Shown: in pieces, positions 8,916 to 17,527 of the stretch | Numbering within the stretch: position 1 is the stretch's first letter | Layout of the letters: every line of letters starts with the position of its first letter | Assembly: GCF_001458295.1 (NCBI RefSeq) | Contig: NZ_CYUD01000017.1 | Coordinates: forward strand, 1 to 62,445 | DNA length: 62,445 nucleotides | Direction of reading: 5' to 3' | Source: Ruegeria denitrificans | GTDB lineage: Bacteria; Pseudomonadota; Alphaproteobacteria; Rhodobacterales; Rhodobacteraceae | Translations under genes and position numbers: made by a program | Notes under the pieces: generated by a model | Told to the model about the DNA's origin: nothing | Databases searched by the model: none | Seen by the model: the letters and a program-made list of their open reading frames with translations, nothing else

Positions 8916-11150
8916 TTAGGCCGATGGTTCTTTGGCGCGCCCTTGGTGGTTGAAGATCAACTGGTTGGATTGGAAATCCGACCGGAAATCCGCGACCCTT
9001 CCGGACAGCGCATAGTAGAACTTCTTCAAACCGGGCTCGATATGGTGGGCTTGCGCGACGCAATCCTTGCATATTTCTTCGACGTGATCGTGCGGGTGGC
9101 GGTCCCGAATGGCCGCGACCAACTTTTGATGAGTTGCTTCCAGTTTCTGGAATGCAGGTGTTTCCAGAATGTCCTGGTTGCCCACCAGCACGAAGACGGG
9201 CTCCAGATCGGTTCGTCCCTTCAGGTCGACATACCCGGCCTCAAGCATTGCCATCTCGTGCCGTGTTTTTTCGTAGACCGAACTTGAGACGACAATGTCG
9301 TAATCGACATGGCGGCAGCTTTGTTCAATCCGGGCTGCAACATTCACCACATCCCCGATCACGGTATAGTTGAACCGACGTTTTGATCCGATATTGCCAA
9401 CGCAGGCCTGACCCGTGGCGCAGCCCGTCGCCAGTGCTATCGGTGGTCGTCCTCGCATGACATCCGAGGTGTTGAATTCCACCAGTGCCTGCCGCATCAA
9501 CAGCGCTGCCCGCGCAGCGCGACATGGGTGATCCTCGACTGGCAGAGGCGCGTTCCAAAAGGCCATCACCGCGTCACCGATGAACTTGTCGATTGTGCCG
9601 CGTTCCAGCAATATCTGATCACCGACTTGAGAAAACAACTGGTTCAGCAAGGTGACAAGATCGGTGGCCGAGACCGACTCGGACAATGGCGTAAAGCCGC
9701 GGATATCCGAGAACATGACAGTGATTTCCTGCGTCTCGCCGCCCAGTTGAAGCTGATGTCCCGATGTCTCCATTTCGTCCAGAATCTCGGGCGCGACATA
9801 GTGGGAAAAGATCTGCCGGATTACGCGCTTTTCACGCTCGGTCGAGATGAACAGATAACCCGCCAGCAAGCCAAAATTGGCCATGCCCCCCATCAGCGGA
9901 AAGGTGACATCGAACAGTACCAATTGATTCTGAAAGGCCAGCCAGCTGATGCCAAGCACGACTGCCGCCGACACGCCGCCCGAAACAAATGAGGCGACCG
10001 CACCGAACCGTGCCATAACGGCCGTAACCACAACCCCAAGAATGACAAAGGACAACAACTCCAGGGCTGCTGTTACATCCGACCGGCTTAACATTTCCCC
10101 GGTCAAAACCTGTTCCAGAATTTGCGCATGGATCGACACGCCGGGGACGGATTCGCCCAAGGAGGTTTGGTGCATGTCAAACAATCCGGCAGCCGATGTG
10201 CCGACCAGAATAATCCGCCCTTCGATTTCGGCGCGCAGGTCAGGATTATCCTGTGACTGCATGACGTCGTCGGCCGACAGATACAGGTCAGGGTTGTCGC
10301 GCCTGTACCTGACCCAGACCTCGCCGTTTTCAGTGGTCGGCAGATGAAATTGACCGACCTCGACCGCAAGCATGATGCCAGCCTCGTCCGGCATGCCTTC
10401 GGCAATGATGATGGACTCACCCATGGCAACCCGCAGTGCTTCGATCCCCAGACCCGGCAACGACCCGTCTGGTCCGCCCCACAGGATAGGCACACGGCGC
10501 ACTATGCCCATCCCACCTAACGGCGAGACATTGACCCCTCCGATCCCCGCTGCCGCACGGTCGAGCGGTGGCGCCGGTGGGGTCCAGTGCGGTACCGTTA
10601 CAAGCCCCGAGGATGGCGATTCCCCAATTTCGATAATACCGGCCAGGGGGGTGACCTGCCTGCCGTCGCTGGATTGCCGGGCCGCCGCACCCAGAACAAC
10701 CGGCCATTTGGCGATTTCCATTGCAAACAACACGTCATGGTCCAGTTTCTCGGCGTGCCGCTCAACCGACAGCACGCCAGAGAGCGAGGGATCTTTCATC
10801 AGCCGTGCGGGTGAAAACCTGTCAGGTTCGACAAATAGCATGTCGAAGGCGATGGCCGCCGCGCCGTTTTCGCCCAGGTTTTTAACCATCTGCGCCAGCA
10901 GAGTTCGCGGCCACGGCCATTGTCCCCAGTTGGCCAGCGACTGTTCGTCGATATCCACCACGCGGACCGGCAGATCCGGATTGTATTCTCGCGGTGAAAT
11001 GCGTTGCAAGATGTCAAAATAGATCAGCCGCGTCATCCGCACCGGATACGGATCGAGAACCCGGACGAAGCATCCGAAAAGGATCAGGCCTAGTCCGACT
11101 AGCTGAAAGGCCCGCCGTCGCCCCGTTCGTTCCTTGGGCTTTCCGGTCAC
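8916..11150 (-). CDS. CHASE2-domain transmembrane class III nucleotide cyclase
   Basis: A protein of 744 residues. After an N-terminal membrane helix (about 15-33) comes an extracytoplasmic CHASE2 sensor (about 40-330, with VVDIDEQSLANWGQWPWPR and GRIILVGTSAAGLFDMHQT). Three membrane helices follow (about 355-435), then a cytoplasmic class III cyclase: VMFSDIRGFTPLSE, TIDKFIGDAVMAFWNAP and RRFNYTVIGDVVNVAARIE, with both metal Asp residues. It probably makes cAMP on sensing an envelope signal. The GTG start at 11150 has a good GGAGG. It lies 106 bp downstream of a FecR-domain gene on the same strand, a common pairing for CHASE2 cyclases, so co-transcription is likely. Confidence 0.9.
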   Translation of the reverse strand: MTGKPKERTGRRRAFQLVGLGLILFGCFVRVLDPYPVRMTRLIYFDILQRISPREYNPDLPVRVVDIDEQSLANWGQWPWPRTLLAQMVKNLGENGAAAIAFDMLFVEPDRFSPARLMKDPSLSGVLSVERHAEKLDHDVLFAMEIAKWPVVLGAAARQSSDGRQVTPLAGIIEIGESPSSGLVTVPHWTPPAPPLDRAAAGIGGVNVSPLGGMGIVRRVPILWGGPDGSLPGLGIEALRVAMGESIIIAEGMPDEAGIMLAVEVGQFHLPTTENGEVWVRYRRDNPDLYLSADDVMQSQDNPDLRAEIEGRIILVGTSAAGLFDMHQTSLGESVPGVSIHAQILEQVLTGEMLSRSDVTAALELLSFVILGVVVTAVMARFGAVASFVSGGVSAAVVLGISWLAFQNQLVLFDVTFPLMGGMANFGLLAGYLFISTEREKRVIRQIFSHYVAPEILDEMETSGHQLQLGGETQEITVMFSDIRGFTPLSESVSATDLVTLLNQLFSQVGDQILLERGTIDKFIGDAVMAFWNAPLPVEDHPCRAARAALLMRQALVEFNTSDVMRGRPPIALATGCATGQACVGNIGSKRRFNYTVIGDVVNVAARIEQSCRHVDYDIVVSSSVYEKTRHEMAMLEAGYVDLKGRTDLEPVFVLVGNQDILETPAFQKLEATHQKLVAAIRDRHPHDHVEEICKDCVAQAHHIEPGLKKFYYALSGRVADFRSDFQSNQLIFNHQGRAKEPSA

Positions 11151-11256
11151 GTTTGCCTCCGAATGCCGTGGTCAGCCCTTGTGGGGCTGTGCGCAAAATG
11201 CGTATGCCGCCACGGCATTGACTGAACTAATGTCACGCAGCAACGAGTTAGCGTCC

Positions 11257-12372
11257 TTAGCCACCGCTATTGCCGCCATTGCCGTCAGTGGCGCCGCTGC
11301 CAGCACTGCCGCCAAACCCTCCGGAACCTTCACCACCGATCGTGCCACCACTTCCCGGCTCGCCACTGCCTGAACCACCTCCGATCGAGCCCCCGCCGGC
11401 ATCACTGCTGCCGCTACTGCCGCCGATATTGCCGCCATTGCCGTTGCCACTGCCATTGCCAGCACTCACACCGCCACCATTTCCATTGCCGCTTCCGGTG
11501 CTGCCACCCACGCTGCCGCCATTCCCGCTGCCAATACTGTCAGTGTTGTTTTCGGGCGGTGACGAAGATTGGGATGGTCCTGCCGCAGAACTCTGAACCC
11601 CACTCTGTGGCGCCCTATCCGGGCTGGGTGTGCGGTCCTCGGCCCTTTGCGGTACGGGGGGCAAGGTGTCCGTTCCGCAGCCCGTCACATTCGTTTGCAA
11701 TGGAAGCAGAAGCTGCTCTTGCGAATGAACAAAGGGAAAACCTTCTTTCACCGCCTGATCATAGCTTTCCTGATCGACCGGACGCCCGATCCCCCCATTC
11801 TGCGTGGTCGCAAGAAGGTTGCATCTGCTTCCAGTCTCCTGACAACTACCACCTAGTGCGCAAATAGATACCCGGCCTTGCAACATCATCATGGCACTTT
11901 GCGATCCAGGTGCGACCCACAGGTCAAAGGTCGTGCCGCGTACCGCCATGGTCGCAGTGGGTGTCTGGATCGAGTAGGCCCGCTTTTTGCTTTTGCCCGA
12001 AATAAAGCGAAAACTGCCGCCCAATGCCTGAACGGCAAAGTTCTTGGCCTTTTTGTTGCCCCGCAACATGGTGACATCCAGCGTCATGCGGGCGTTCGGG
12101 CCGATCGCTATCTTTGTATCGTCAACGAAAATCAGCTGCACCAGCCCGCTGCCATCGGTCGAGATGGAATCGCCGGATGCAACATCCATCCCCGTGCGCA
12201 ATGGCTGAGATTTCCCCGCACGGGTTACTTTCGCGCCTTGCTCGACGCCGATGACTTTTCCTATGTTGGCTAATATCTGCGATGGCAGAAGCAATACACA
12301 GCAAACAACAAGCAACTCTTTCAACCAGGCCAAACCTAACGTCCTTCCCCCACAGATAGGTACTGAGCGCAT
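11257..12372 (-). CDS. FecR-domain exported protein with Gly/Ser/Asn-rich tail
   Basis: A protein of about 371 residues: a signal peptide (LLVVCCVLLLPSQILA), a FecR domain (about 35-165; GDSISTDGSGLVQLIF, TPTATMAVRGTTFDLWV), a linker with several Cys, and a C-terminal tail of about 100 residues made almost only of Gly, Ser and Asn. FecR domains in such proteins act as periplasmic sensors or adhesin-like domains; here it probably partners the downstream CHASE2 cyclase. The frame opens with GTG at 12381, but ATG 12372 is a more likely start. The DNA coding the tail (about 11260-11545) is imperfectly repetitive, so its length may vary between strains. Confidence 0.85.
   Translation of the reverse strand: MRSVPICGGRTLGLAWLKELLVVCCVLLLPSQILANIGKVIGVEQGAKVTRAGKSQPLRTGMDVASGDSISTDGSGLVQLIFVDDTKIAIGPNARMTLDVTMLRGNKKAKNFAVQALGGSFRFISGKSKKRAYSIQTPTATMAVRGTTFDLWVAPGSQSAMMMLQGRVSICALGGSCQETGSRCNLLATTQNGGIGRPVDQESYDQAVKEGFPFVHSQEQLLLPLQTNVTGCGTDTLPPVPQRAEDRTPSPDRAPQSGVQSSAAGPSQSSSPPENNTDSIGSGNGGSVGGSTGSGNGNGGGVSAGNGSGNGNGGNIGGSSGSSDAGGGSIGGGSGSGEPGSGGTIGGEGSGGFGGSAGSGATDGNGGNSGG
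11260..11545. repeat. Low-complexity repeat coding a Gly/Ser/Asn tail
   Basis: Imperfect short repeats of the type GCCGCCATTGCCG and GCCACTGCC on the plus strand code the Gly-Gly-Asn-Gly / Gly-Ser-Gly tail of the FecR-domain protein. Such tracts are prone to slippage. Confidence 0.8.
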
Positions 12373-12664
12373 CGCGCCCACCGCTCGGTTTGTGCCTCAA
12401 TGAATCCGCATTTTTGAATTATACGTTAATAAATCCATACAAATATGCCTTATAGCTCGCATATTTGGCAAGTTTTCTGTTCACAGCACGTCAGAATGGG
12501 TGGGTTGGAGAAGTTCTTCACGGGAATTGTTCTGAAATTTCCAGCCTTCAAGGGTGCGCAAGCTTCACTGATTGCAGGTGCGGTTGCAGAGAAAGCGAGA
12601 AAAGTGCACGCGACGCAGAAAATCGCCTTGTATCCGGGTGACAGGCAGGGATATACCGGCCAGC

Positions 12665-12754
12665 GGAGACGTGGCCGAGTGGTCGAAGGCGCTCCCCTGC
12701 TAAGGGAGTAAACCAGGAATGGTTTCGAGGGTTCGAATCCCTTCGTCTCCGCCA
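12665..12754 (+). tRNA. tRNA-Ser(GCT)
   Basis: A 90-nt type II tRNA. The acceptor stem GGAGACG pairs with CGTCTCC, followed by discriminator G and an encoded CCA. The anticodon loop CTGCTAA is closed by CTCCC/GGGAG and gives anticodon GCT (serine codons AGC and AGT). The variable arm is long, as in tRNA-Ser, and the T-loop is GTTCGAATC. Its 3' end is repeated at 15041-15071 and, for 15 bp, at 29436-29450, so it is the integration target of the elements that follow. Confidence 0.97.
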
Positions 12755-12755
12755 T
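12695..12755 (+). repeat. att site 1 (tRNA-Ser 3' half)
   Basis: The 3' half of the intact tRNA gene. It shares 16 bp (12695-12710) and 31 bp (12725-12755) of identity with 15011-15026 and 15041-15071; only the variable-arm stretch between them differs. It is the left end of element A. Confidence 0.9.
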
Positions 12756-13186
12756 AACATTCTGATTAAATTAGATAATTTTTTTACGCCGCAACGCAGA
12801 ATTTGCTGGAAAAGTGCGCGTTGAATTGCACGATTTTCACACTGATTCAAAACAATTTTCCTGCAATAACGCTGAAAAACTGGCACAAAACTGACACAGA
12901 ATCGGAGTGAATCGCTTTATTGTAAAGAAATTTTCGGACCTCATTTTGCATATGCAGCAAAGGAGGTGGCCGCTTAGTCTTTTTAAGATCGCCAGTTGCG
13001 CGATCGTTGCCATGAAGCGAACTTTCGTTACGCAGAACTTCAAAGTCTAGAAAGCGGGAAGAGAGTGAATTCTCAGTGACTTTACCGATCTCTGCTTACC
13101 GGTAAGCGTGCAGCATCGTTCCGGGAGCAGAAGCATGAGCTTTGCGCAGTGAATGATCTCTTAGATCAAGTACGGTGACATAGGAC
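12755..13186. other. Element A left arm, no gene recognised
   Basis: AT-richer DNA between the tRNA and the IS630-type insertion. It contains the paired arm-type repeat at 12881-12898. I see no convincing coding region. Confidence 0.6.
12881..12898 (+). repeat. Element A arm-type repeat pair, left
   Basis: Two heptamers, TGGCACA and TGACACA, start 11 bp apart. The same pair with the same spacing occurs at 14932-14949 near the other end of element A. They resemble arm-binding sites of a tyrosine integrase. Confidence 0.6.
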
Positions 13187-13188
13187 TA

Positions 13189-14689
13189 AGTCTGCAGGTG
13201 AGTTTTGGACTGGACGAAACATAGTGTTGGAGAGTGTAGTTTTATGACCGACCGATACCTGCTGCTTGCATAAATTTTGGGTGCTTGCAGTTATTTGAAA
13301 CGCTGAACCGAGAAGGCACCTGCTCCAAACCCCATATCTTGTTTCCCGCTCGACGTGGGTTGGCCTGAAAGTATGCATTCCTTTCACTGATATACTGATC
13401 GATGGCAGCATGCATCTCCTCCTTAGACTGGTAATTGCTGTTGTGAATCACCGATTGAGAAAGACCACTAAATACTGATTCAATCACGTTAAGAAATTGG
13501 GCCCGTGCTGGCAGTGGCCGCAACTTGATCGTCGGTGATTGGAACGTATTTCGGTATTCTTTCGTGTTGACCCTACGTACCTCCGCTAGAAAGGCCTTTG
13601 AGGAGTGCCACGATGCTGCGTCCCAAGACAGATAGAGCCGACGGCAATCCCAATACTCATGAAGCAAGACATGCAGGAGGCGTATCATTTCTGCGGTGTT
13701 TTTTCGGTCAGAATAGAAGTGAGTAATCTGGTTTCTTGATAGCTCCAGAGCCGCCGTTACGATGACATACCCTTTCGAGTCTTGATACTGTGGGACGGTG
13801 GGTTTCTCACCTCGCAATACTCTTCGCCGTCCCCCTCTTTCCCTTACCGATACAGGACCGTACTCATCGATCGAGAAGAAACGATCCATGGGTCCGAGAC
13901 GTCTGAGTGTTCTCGTGATAGCGGCCAGTTTTTCTCTGTAGTCCGGATCATTGCTGGTCAGCACCTCTCGAGTTTTTCGAAATTCGTACCCTTCAGTCTT
14001 GATCATTTTGCTAATGCAAGGGCGGCTGATCCGTGTCCCGCTGTCCAACAAGACTTGGTGTAGAAGATTGATTGTCCAAGTGGTTCTGTTTACTCCATAT
14101 GCAGATGGTGGCGCATGGAGTACCTCAAATAGTTTTGCCTTTGCGGCTGGGTCTTGAAACTTTTTCGGTCTGCTCGGCTTTGAGAACAACGCATGTAGCT
14201 TCCGCCGCCTCCAACGGTTTAGGAGTCGCCTCGGCCAACCACCTCCGTGGCCAAAGAACTCGCCCACTAAATTCGGATGAATTCCTATTAGGCAGCAAGT
14301 GATCATTGCTGCGCGATCCTTGTGCAGCTTCGAGTCGGACGCCAATGCCGGTATAACGAGCCGCTTAAAGTCGTCATGATCTTGGACTGGAATCAGAGTA
14401 AGCAGTTCCTCTGGCGCGAATTGCCCTCGCGAGACATGTGCCATAAACATGATCGCTGCTCGCTCGCGTGTTCGCAAGCGGGAGTTTTCCCGCGACAGAT
14501 AGATGGCGCGTTGGAGTAGCTTCCGATCCACCTCTATTGTGCGAGTTGCCATAACCAACACTACCACATTTGATTGCAAACTGCACAAAGCCCAAGGACA
14601 TCATGACCGCCGAGTTCAACAACCTGAGTAGGCATTCTAACAGTTCGTCTCTGACCGCACGATCCGAGGATTTGGGCTCCCAACAGACT
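13189..14689. mobile_element. IS630-type insertion sequence, about 1.5 kb
   Basis: Inverted ends AGTCTG (13189) and CAGACT (14689) are each bordered by TA, the target duplicated by the IS630/Tc1-mariner group. Beyond the six terminal bases, similarity is patchy (GG-GAG follows in both). The element contains one intact transposase gene. It sits inside element A, so it arrived after, or within, that element. Confidence 0.7.
13242..14552 (-). CDS. IS630-family DDE transposase
   Basis: A transposase of about 436 residues. The DDE triad is visible as FSIDEYGPV (Asp about 229), YLSWDAASWH (Asp about 311) and AQFLNVIESVF (Glu about 358), the spacing and context of IS630/mariner-type enzymes. The N-terminal part is a long helical, HTH-like region that reads through FFGHGGGWPRRLLNRWRRRK. 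The frame is open from 14588; ATG 14552 is the more natural start. It looks intact and is the only gene in its insertion sequence. It is longer than many IS630 transposases, which are often split by a frameshift. Confidence 0.85.
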   Translation of the reverse strand: MATRTIEVDRKLLQRAIYLSRENSRLRTRERAAIMFMAHVSRGQFAPEELLTLIPVQDHDDFKRLVIPALASDSKLHKDRAAMITCCLIGIHPNLVGEFFGHGGGWPRRLLNRWRRRKLHALFSKPSRPKKFQDPAAKAKLFEVLHAPPSAYGVNRTTWTINLLHQVLLDSGTRISRPCISKMIKTEGYEFRKTREVLTSNDPDYREKLAAITRTLRRLGPMDRFFSIDEYGPVSVRERGGRRRVLRGEKPTVPQYQDSKGYVIVTAALELSRNQITHFYSDRKNTAEMIRLLHVLLHEYWDCRRLYLSWDAASWHSSKAFLAEVRRVNTKEYRNTFQSPTIKLRPLPARAQFLNVIESVFSGLSQSVIHNSNYQSKEEMHAAIDQYISERNAYFQANPRRAGNKIWGLEQVPSRFSVSNNCKHPKFMQAAGIGRS

Positions 14690-14691
14690 TA

Positions 14692-15010
14692 GTTCGCAGC
14701 GTCAATAAATCGCTGCTTCTTGGGAATTGAATACACTATCCTTTGAGCGTTTTGCATGCAGTGCAAAAAACGCGTTCTATCTCATGAGTGCTCCAAATAT
14801 TCGTGCAATACCAATTTTAACGTGCAGTTCGGCGGGGCACCCAAAACCTCAGGAAGTAATTAGGAAGTCGAGAACTTTTGATGAAGGATCGATCGTCAAG
14901 GCGAGGCAGTGCCGATTAAACCGTGCAAAATTGGCACAAAATTGGCACAGGCACAAGAAAATACCAAATTAACTTATTGTTTTTATTATATTTTTTGAAA
15001 ACTTCGGCTT
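14692..15010. other. Element A right arm, no gene recognised
   Basis: AT-rich DNA between the insertion sequence and the second tRNA 3' copy. It holds the right pair of arm-type repeats. A short plus-strand frame (14727-14972) has no recognisable content. No integrase remnant is visible, so element A cannot move by itself. Confidence 0.6.
14932..14949 (+). repeat. Element A arm-type repeat pair, right
   Basis: Two exact TGGCACA heptamers start 11 bp apart. They match the left pair at 12881-12898 in sequence, spacing and orientation; the 20-bp blocks differ at three positions. Confidence 0.6.
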
Positions 15011-15071
15011 CCCTGCTAAGGGAGTAGGCCCGGAAGGGTCTCGAGGGTTCGAATCCCTTCGTCTCCGCCAT
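15011..15071 (+). repeat. att site 2: partial tRNA-Ser 3' copy
   Basis: A direct repeat of the tRNA-Ser 3' half, including anticodon stem, variable arm and T arm, but without acceptor 5' strand or D arm, so it is not a functional tRNA. It divides element A from element B. The variable arm (GGCCCGGAAGGGTC) differs from that of the intact gene. Confidence 0.9.
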
Positions 15072-15194
15072 CAACCTATTTCGGTGAATTGGCATTGTCT
15101 GTCTAACGCTCCGTAATCCTATAATTAATCAGCACTAATAACCTCATAGTATCATCTTGAGTTTTACTAAGTTGTCCTTAGTATATTTCGTCGA

Positions 15195-15213
15195 GTGGTA
15201 TATTTTGTGGTAT
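15195..15213 (+). repeat. Element B arm-type repeat pair, left
   Basis: Two GTGGTAT heptamers start 12 bp apart, just before the integrase start codon. The same pair with the same spacing is found at 29355-29373 near the right end of element B. Their place over the likely promoter also suggests autoregulation by the integrase. Confidence 0.6.
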
Positions 15214-15217
15214 TTTC

Positions 15218-16408
15218 ATGGCTGCGCTCAGCGGGAAGCTGACAAAAAAGCTGGTAGAGAATCTAGGTCCGGGTCGGCATGGCGACGGTTCTGGCCTGTA
15301 CCTCGTTGTTGATCCATCGGGCGCGCGGCGCTGGATCGTGCGCGTAACGGTTAAGGGACAAAAGAACCGCAAGGGCGCTCCTCTACGCACAGATTTCGGT
15401 TTGGGCGGCGCGGATGTGGTCACATTGAACCAGGCGCGCGAGAGGGCGCTCGAATACCGGCGGATGGCGAAAGCGGGGTTGAACCCGCGTTTCAACGCAC
15501 ATCGAGAAATACCGACGTTCGAAGAACTCAGCCGACAGGTCCACATCGACCGCCTGCCCACATGGAAGAATGCCAAGCATGGCCAACAATGGCTCAATAC
15601 CTTGCGTGACTATGCGTTTCCCAAGATCGGCCGCATGCCTGTGGACAGCATTGATCAGCCCGAAGTGCTGATGTGCCTGTCCCCCATCTGGACCGAGAAA
15701 CACGAAACTGCAAAGCGACTGTCTCAGCGGATCAAGACGGTGCTCGACGTGGCAAAGTCTAAGGGCTTCCGCTCGGGCGAGAACCCGGTGACCGCGATCC
15801 GCGAAGGCAAGGTGCTGCCCACCGTCAAAGCCAAGGTCCAGCACCATGACGCAATGCCGTGGCAGGAGGTGCCCGCGTTCTTTGCCGACTTGCAGACCCG
15901 CTCAGCCATGGCCGCCAAGGCGTTGCAGTTCACCATTCTGACCGCCTGCCGAACCTCAGAGGTGCTGGAGATGAAATGGCCCGAGGTCGATGTCGATGCG
16001 CGCCTATGGACCTTACCTGCGGAGCGCATGAAAGGCGGGCAGGTCCATCGCGTCCCTCTCACCGACGAAATGCTAGCCATTCTGAAGCCGCTGCGCGCGC
16101 TGGCCTCTGACTATGTGTTCGAGGGGCAAAAGCGGCATCAGCCCTTATCGAATATGTCTATGCTGATGCTCCTGCGCCGGATGCGGCAGGATGGCGTCAC
16201 CGTGCATGGATTCCGCAGTTCATTTCGGGACTGGGCAGCGGAGGCTGCAAACGCACCACGTGAACTGGCGGAGGCGGCTTTGGCACATCAGGTTGGGTCT
16301 GATGTGGAGCGAGCTTACGCGCGAACGGATTTATTAGAAAGGCGGCGGGAAATGATGAACACTTGGTGCAGTTACGTATTTGAGTTCACAGCAGGGGCTT
16401 CGAACTGA
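15218..16408 (+). CDS. P4-type tyrosine integrase of element B
   Basis: A tyrosine recombinase of 396 residues that integrates element B at the tRNA-Ser 3' end. The N-terminal DUF4102-like arm-binding domain is visible (LTKKLVENLGPGRHGDGSGL). The catalytic residues are complete: Arg245 in TACRTSEVLEMKW, His330-x-x-Arg333 in HGFRSSFRDW, His357 in LAHQVG and Tyr367 in ERAYART. The start follows directly on the GTGGTAT repeats and has no clear ribosome-binding site. It lies 147 bp from its att site, the usual place for tRNA-directed integrases. Its TGA overlaps the ATG of the next gene. Confidence 0.95.
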   Translation: MAALSGKLTKKLVENLGPGRHGDGSGLYLVVDPSGARRWIVRVTVKGQKNRKGAPLRTDFGLGGADVVTLNQARERALEYRRMAKAGLNPRFNAHREIPTFEELSRQVHIDRLPTWKNAKHGQQWLNTLRDYAFPKIGRMPVDSIDQPEVLMCLSPIWTEKHETAKRLSQRIKTVLDVAKSKGFRSGENPVTAIREGKVLPTVKAKVQHHDAMPWQEVPAFFADLQTRSAMAAKALQFTILTACRTSEVLEMKWPEVDVDARLWTLPAERMKGGQVHRVPLTDEMLAILKPLRALASDYVFEGQKRHQPLSNMSMLMLLRRMRQDGVTVHGFRSSFRDWAAEAANAPRELAEAALAHQVGSDVERAYARTDLLERRREMMNTWCSYVFEFTAGASN

Positions 16409-17214
16409 TGTTTAGCCCGATCGGTGCGGTTAGCTTATTGGAATTGAGAGGGACTCTCGGTGAAATACTCACTTATTGGGAAAACAGAGACGTCTTTCAT
16501 AAGATCTGTAAAGAGATAGGGTACGAGTATGAAGATGTAGACGGACTGCCCTATATTCGTGATCGAATAGAACCTGATGGTTCTGTGTTTCCGGCACCGA
16601 CACACCTTGGCGCGTCGGCGTTCGGCTACGTAATCGAAGATGTTTTCAAGTTGTTTTTAATTGGAACGGACCGATTTCATCTTTGTTCGCCAAGTGGTGA
16701 AAAACTGGTGGGCTCAAACCTGTTCCTTGAGCTCCTCGACTTAAACTATGAGGCCGAGGAGTTCTCCAAATTTACAAAACACAACTTCGGCTGCCAGTGG
16801 TTTTTTTTGGAGTACCCAACCTACCTAATTTCTACGAAAAACTGGGACAGGTTTTCCAAAGATTTTTTGATCGAAAACAACCTGATTGATCCAGGTTACG
16901 TCCTGCCAATTGCAGAGAGAGTCAGATCGTTTGAAGGTTGGAGCCTGTGCGTTGTTGAGGATGACATACCGAAGACAGCACAGGATTGCTTGTCCTTGGT
17001 GGAATTCAATCGGGAGAAAAGACTAACCTCTAAACGCGGCAGGCCATCGTTGGAAAAGGCAAGAGCCGCATTCGCCGCGATGGGTAACAACAAAGGTTCG
17101 TTGTCTTGGACGCAAGTCCAAAACCGACTAGAGAACCAAACCGGGCAGCGGCCTTCACCTAAAACACTTCGAGACTGGCGCGACGCTGCGTCGAACCCCC
17201 GGGGGAAAAAATAG
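16408..17214 (+). CDS. Unknown protein coupled to the integrase
   Basis: A protein of 268 residues that I do not recognise. Its ATG overlaps the integrase stop (TGATG), so the two are translationally coupled. The N-terminal 200 residues are rich in Phe, Tyr, Glu and Asp with no obvious signal peptide or membrane helix. The C-terminal 60 residues are basic and look DNA-binding (KRGRPSLEKARAAFAAMG, then SPKTLRDWRDA, helix-turn-helix-like). Its DNA is visibly AT-richer than the integrase gene before it, which suggests a separate origin. It ends inside an inverted repeat. It could be a regulator of the element or cargo such as a defence gene; nothing in the sequence decides this. Confidence 0.7.
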   Translation: MFSPIGAVSLLELRGTLGEILTYWENRDVFHKICKEIGYEYEDVDGLPYIRDRIEPDGSVFPAPTHLGASAFGYVIEDVFKLFLIGTDRFHLCSPSGEKLVGSNLFLELLDLNYEAEEFSKFTKHNFGCQWFFLEYPTYLISTKNWDRFSKDFLIENNLIDPGYVLPIAERVRSFEGWSLCVVEDDIPKTAQDCLSLVEFNREKRLTSKRGRPSLEKARAAFAAMGNNKGSLSWTQVQNRLENQTGQRPSPKTLRDWRDAASNPRGKK

Positions 17215-17249
17215 GGGAAAGACTGGGGCCAAACTATTCATTTTTCCCC
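17202..17249. terminator. Inverted repeat at the end of the integrase operon
   Basis: GGGGAAAAAATAG (17202-17214) pairs with CTAT-TCA-TTTTTCCCC (17234-17249), leaving a 3-nt bulge. The left arm overlaps the stop codon of the preceding gene. It may end transcription from the integrase side or act as an operator for the next operon. It lacks a following T-run. Confidence 0.45.
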
Positions 17250-17317
17250 GACTGGCTCGTTAGGCAAAAATGGTTCCAATTAAATGCCATCGCAACTGAT
17301 CCAAGAGGATTTCAACG

Positions 17318-17527
17318 ATGGCAAACGTCTTCAATGACGACCGGGTCTATTTCCCAGAAGACCCTGAGATGAAATTGCTGGGAAACCGCGAGAAGCTGGC
17401 TCAATGGCGCCACCGCATGTGTGGTCCGGCCTTTATCCGCATTGGTCGGCGGATCGCCTATCACGGCGCCGATCTGAACGCTTGGCTGGCGGCGCGGCGC
17501 ACCGATCCCAACAACGAGGCCGCATAA
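17318..17527 (+). CDS. AlpA/excisionase-like small HTH protein
   Basis: A protein of 69 residues. GNREKLAQWRHRMCGPAFIRIGRRIAYHGADLNAWLAAR fits the MerR-like winged helix of AlpA and excisionase-type proteins, with the typical end in which a basic GRR-x-Y is followed by an Asp-Leu-x-x-Trp-Leu turn (quoted in parts: QWRHRMCGPAFIRIGRR, DLNAWLAA). It is probably the regulator or directionality factor of element B. It opens a run of mostly overlapping genes: its TAA overlaps the ATG of the next gene. An AAGAGGA ribosome-binding site precedes the ATG. Confidence 0.8.
   Translation: MANVFNDDRVYFPEDPEMKLLGNREKLAQWRHRMCGPAFIRIGRRIAYHGADLNAWLAARRTDPNNEAA

Noticed and set aside
11260..11545. CRISPR-like array
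   Set aside because: The repeats are very short, imperfect and contiguous without spacers; they code a low-complexity protein tail.
11270..11596. A proline-rich plus-strand frame opposite the FecR tail
   Set aside because: It is the antisense of the Gly/Ser repeat coding DNA.
15011..15070. A second tRNA-Ser gene
   Set aside because: Only the 3' half is present; the 5' acceptor strand and D arm are missing, so it is an att copy.
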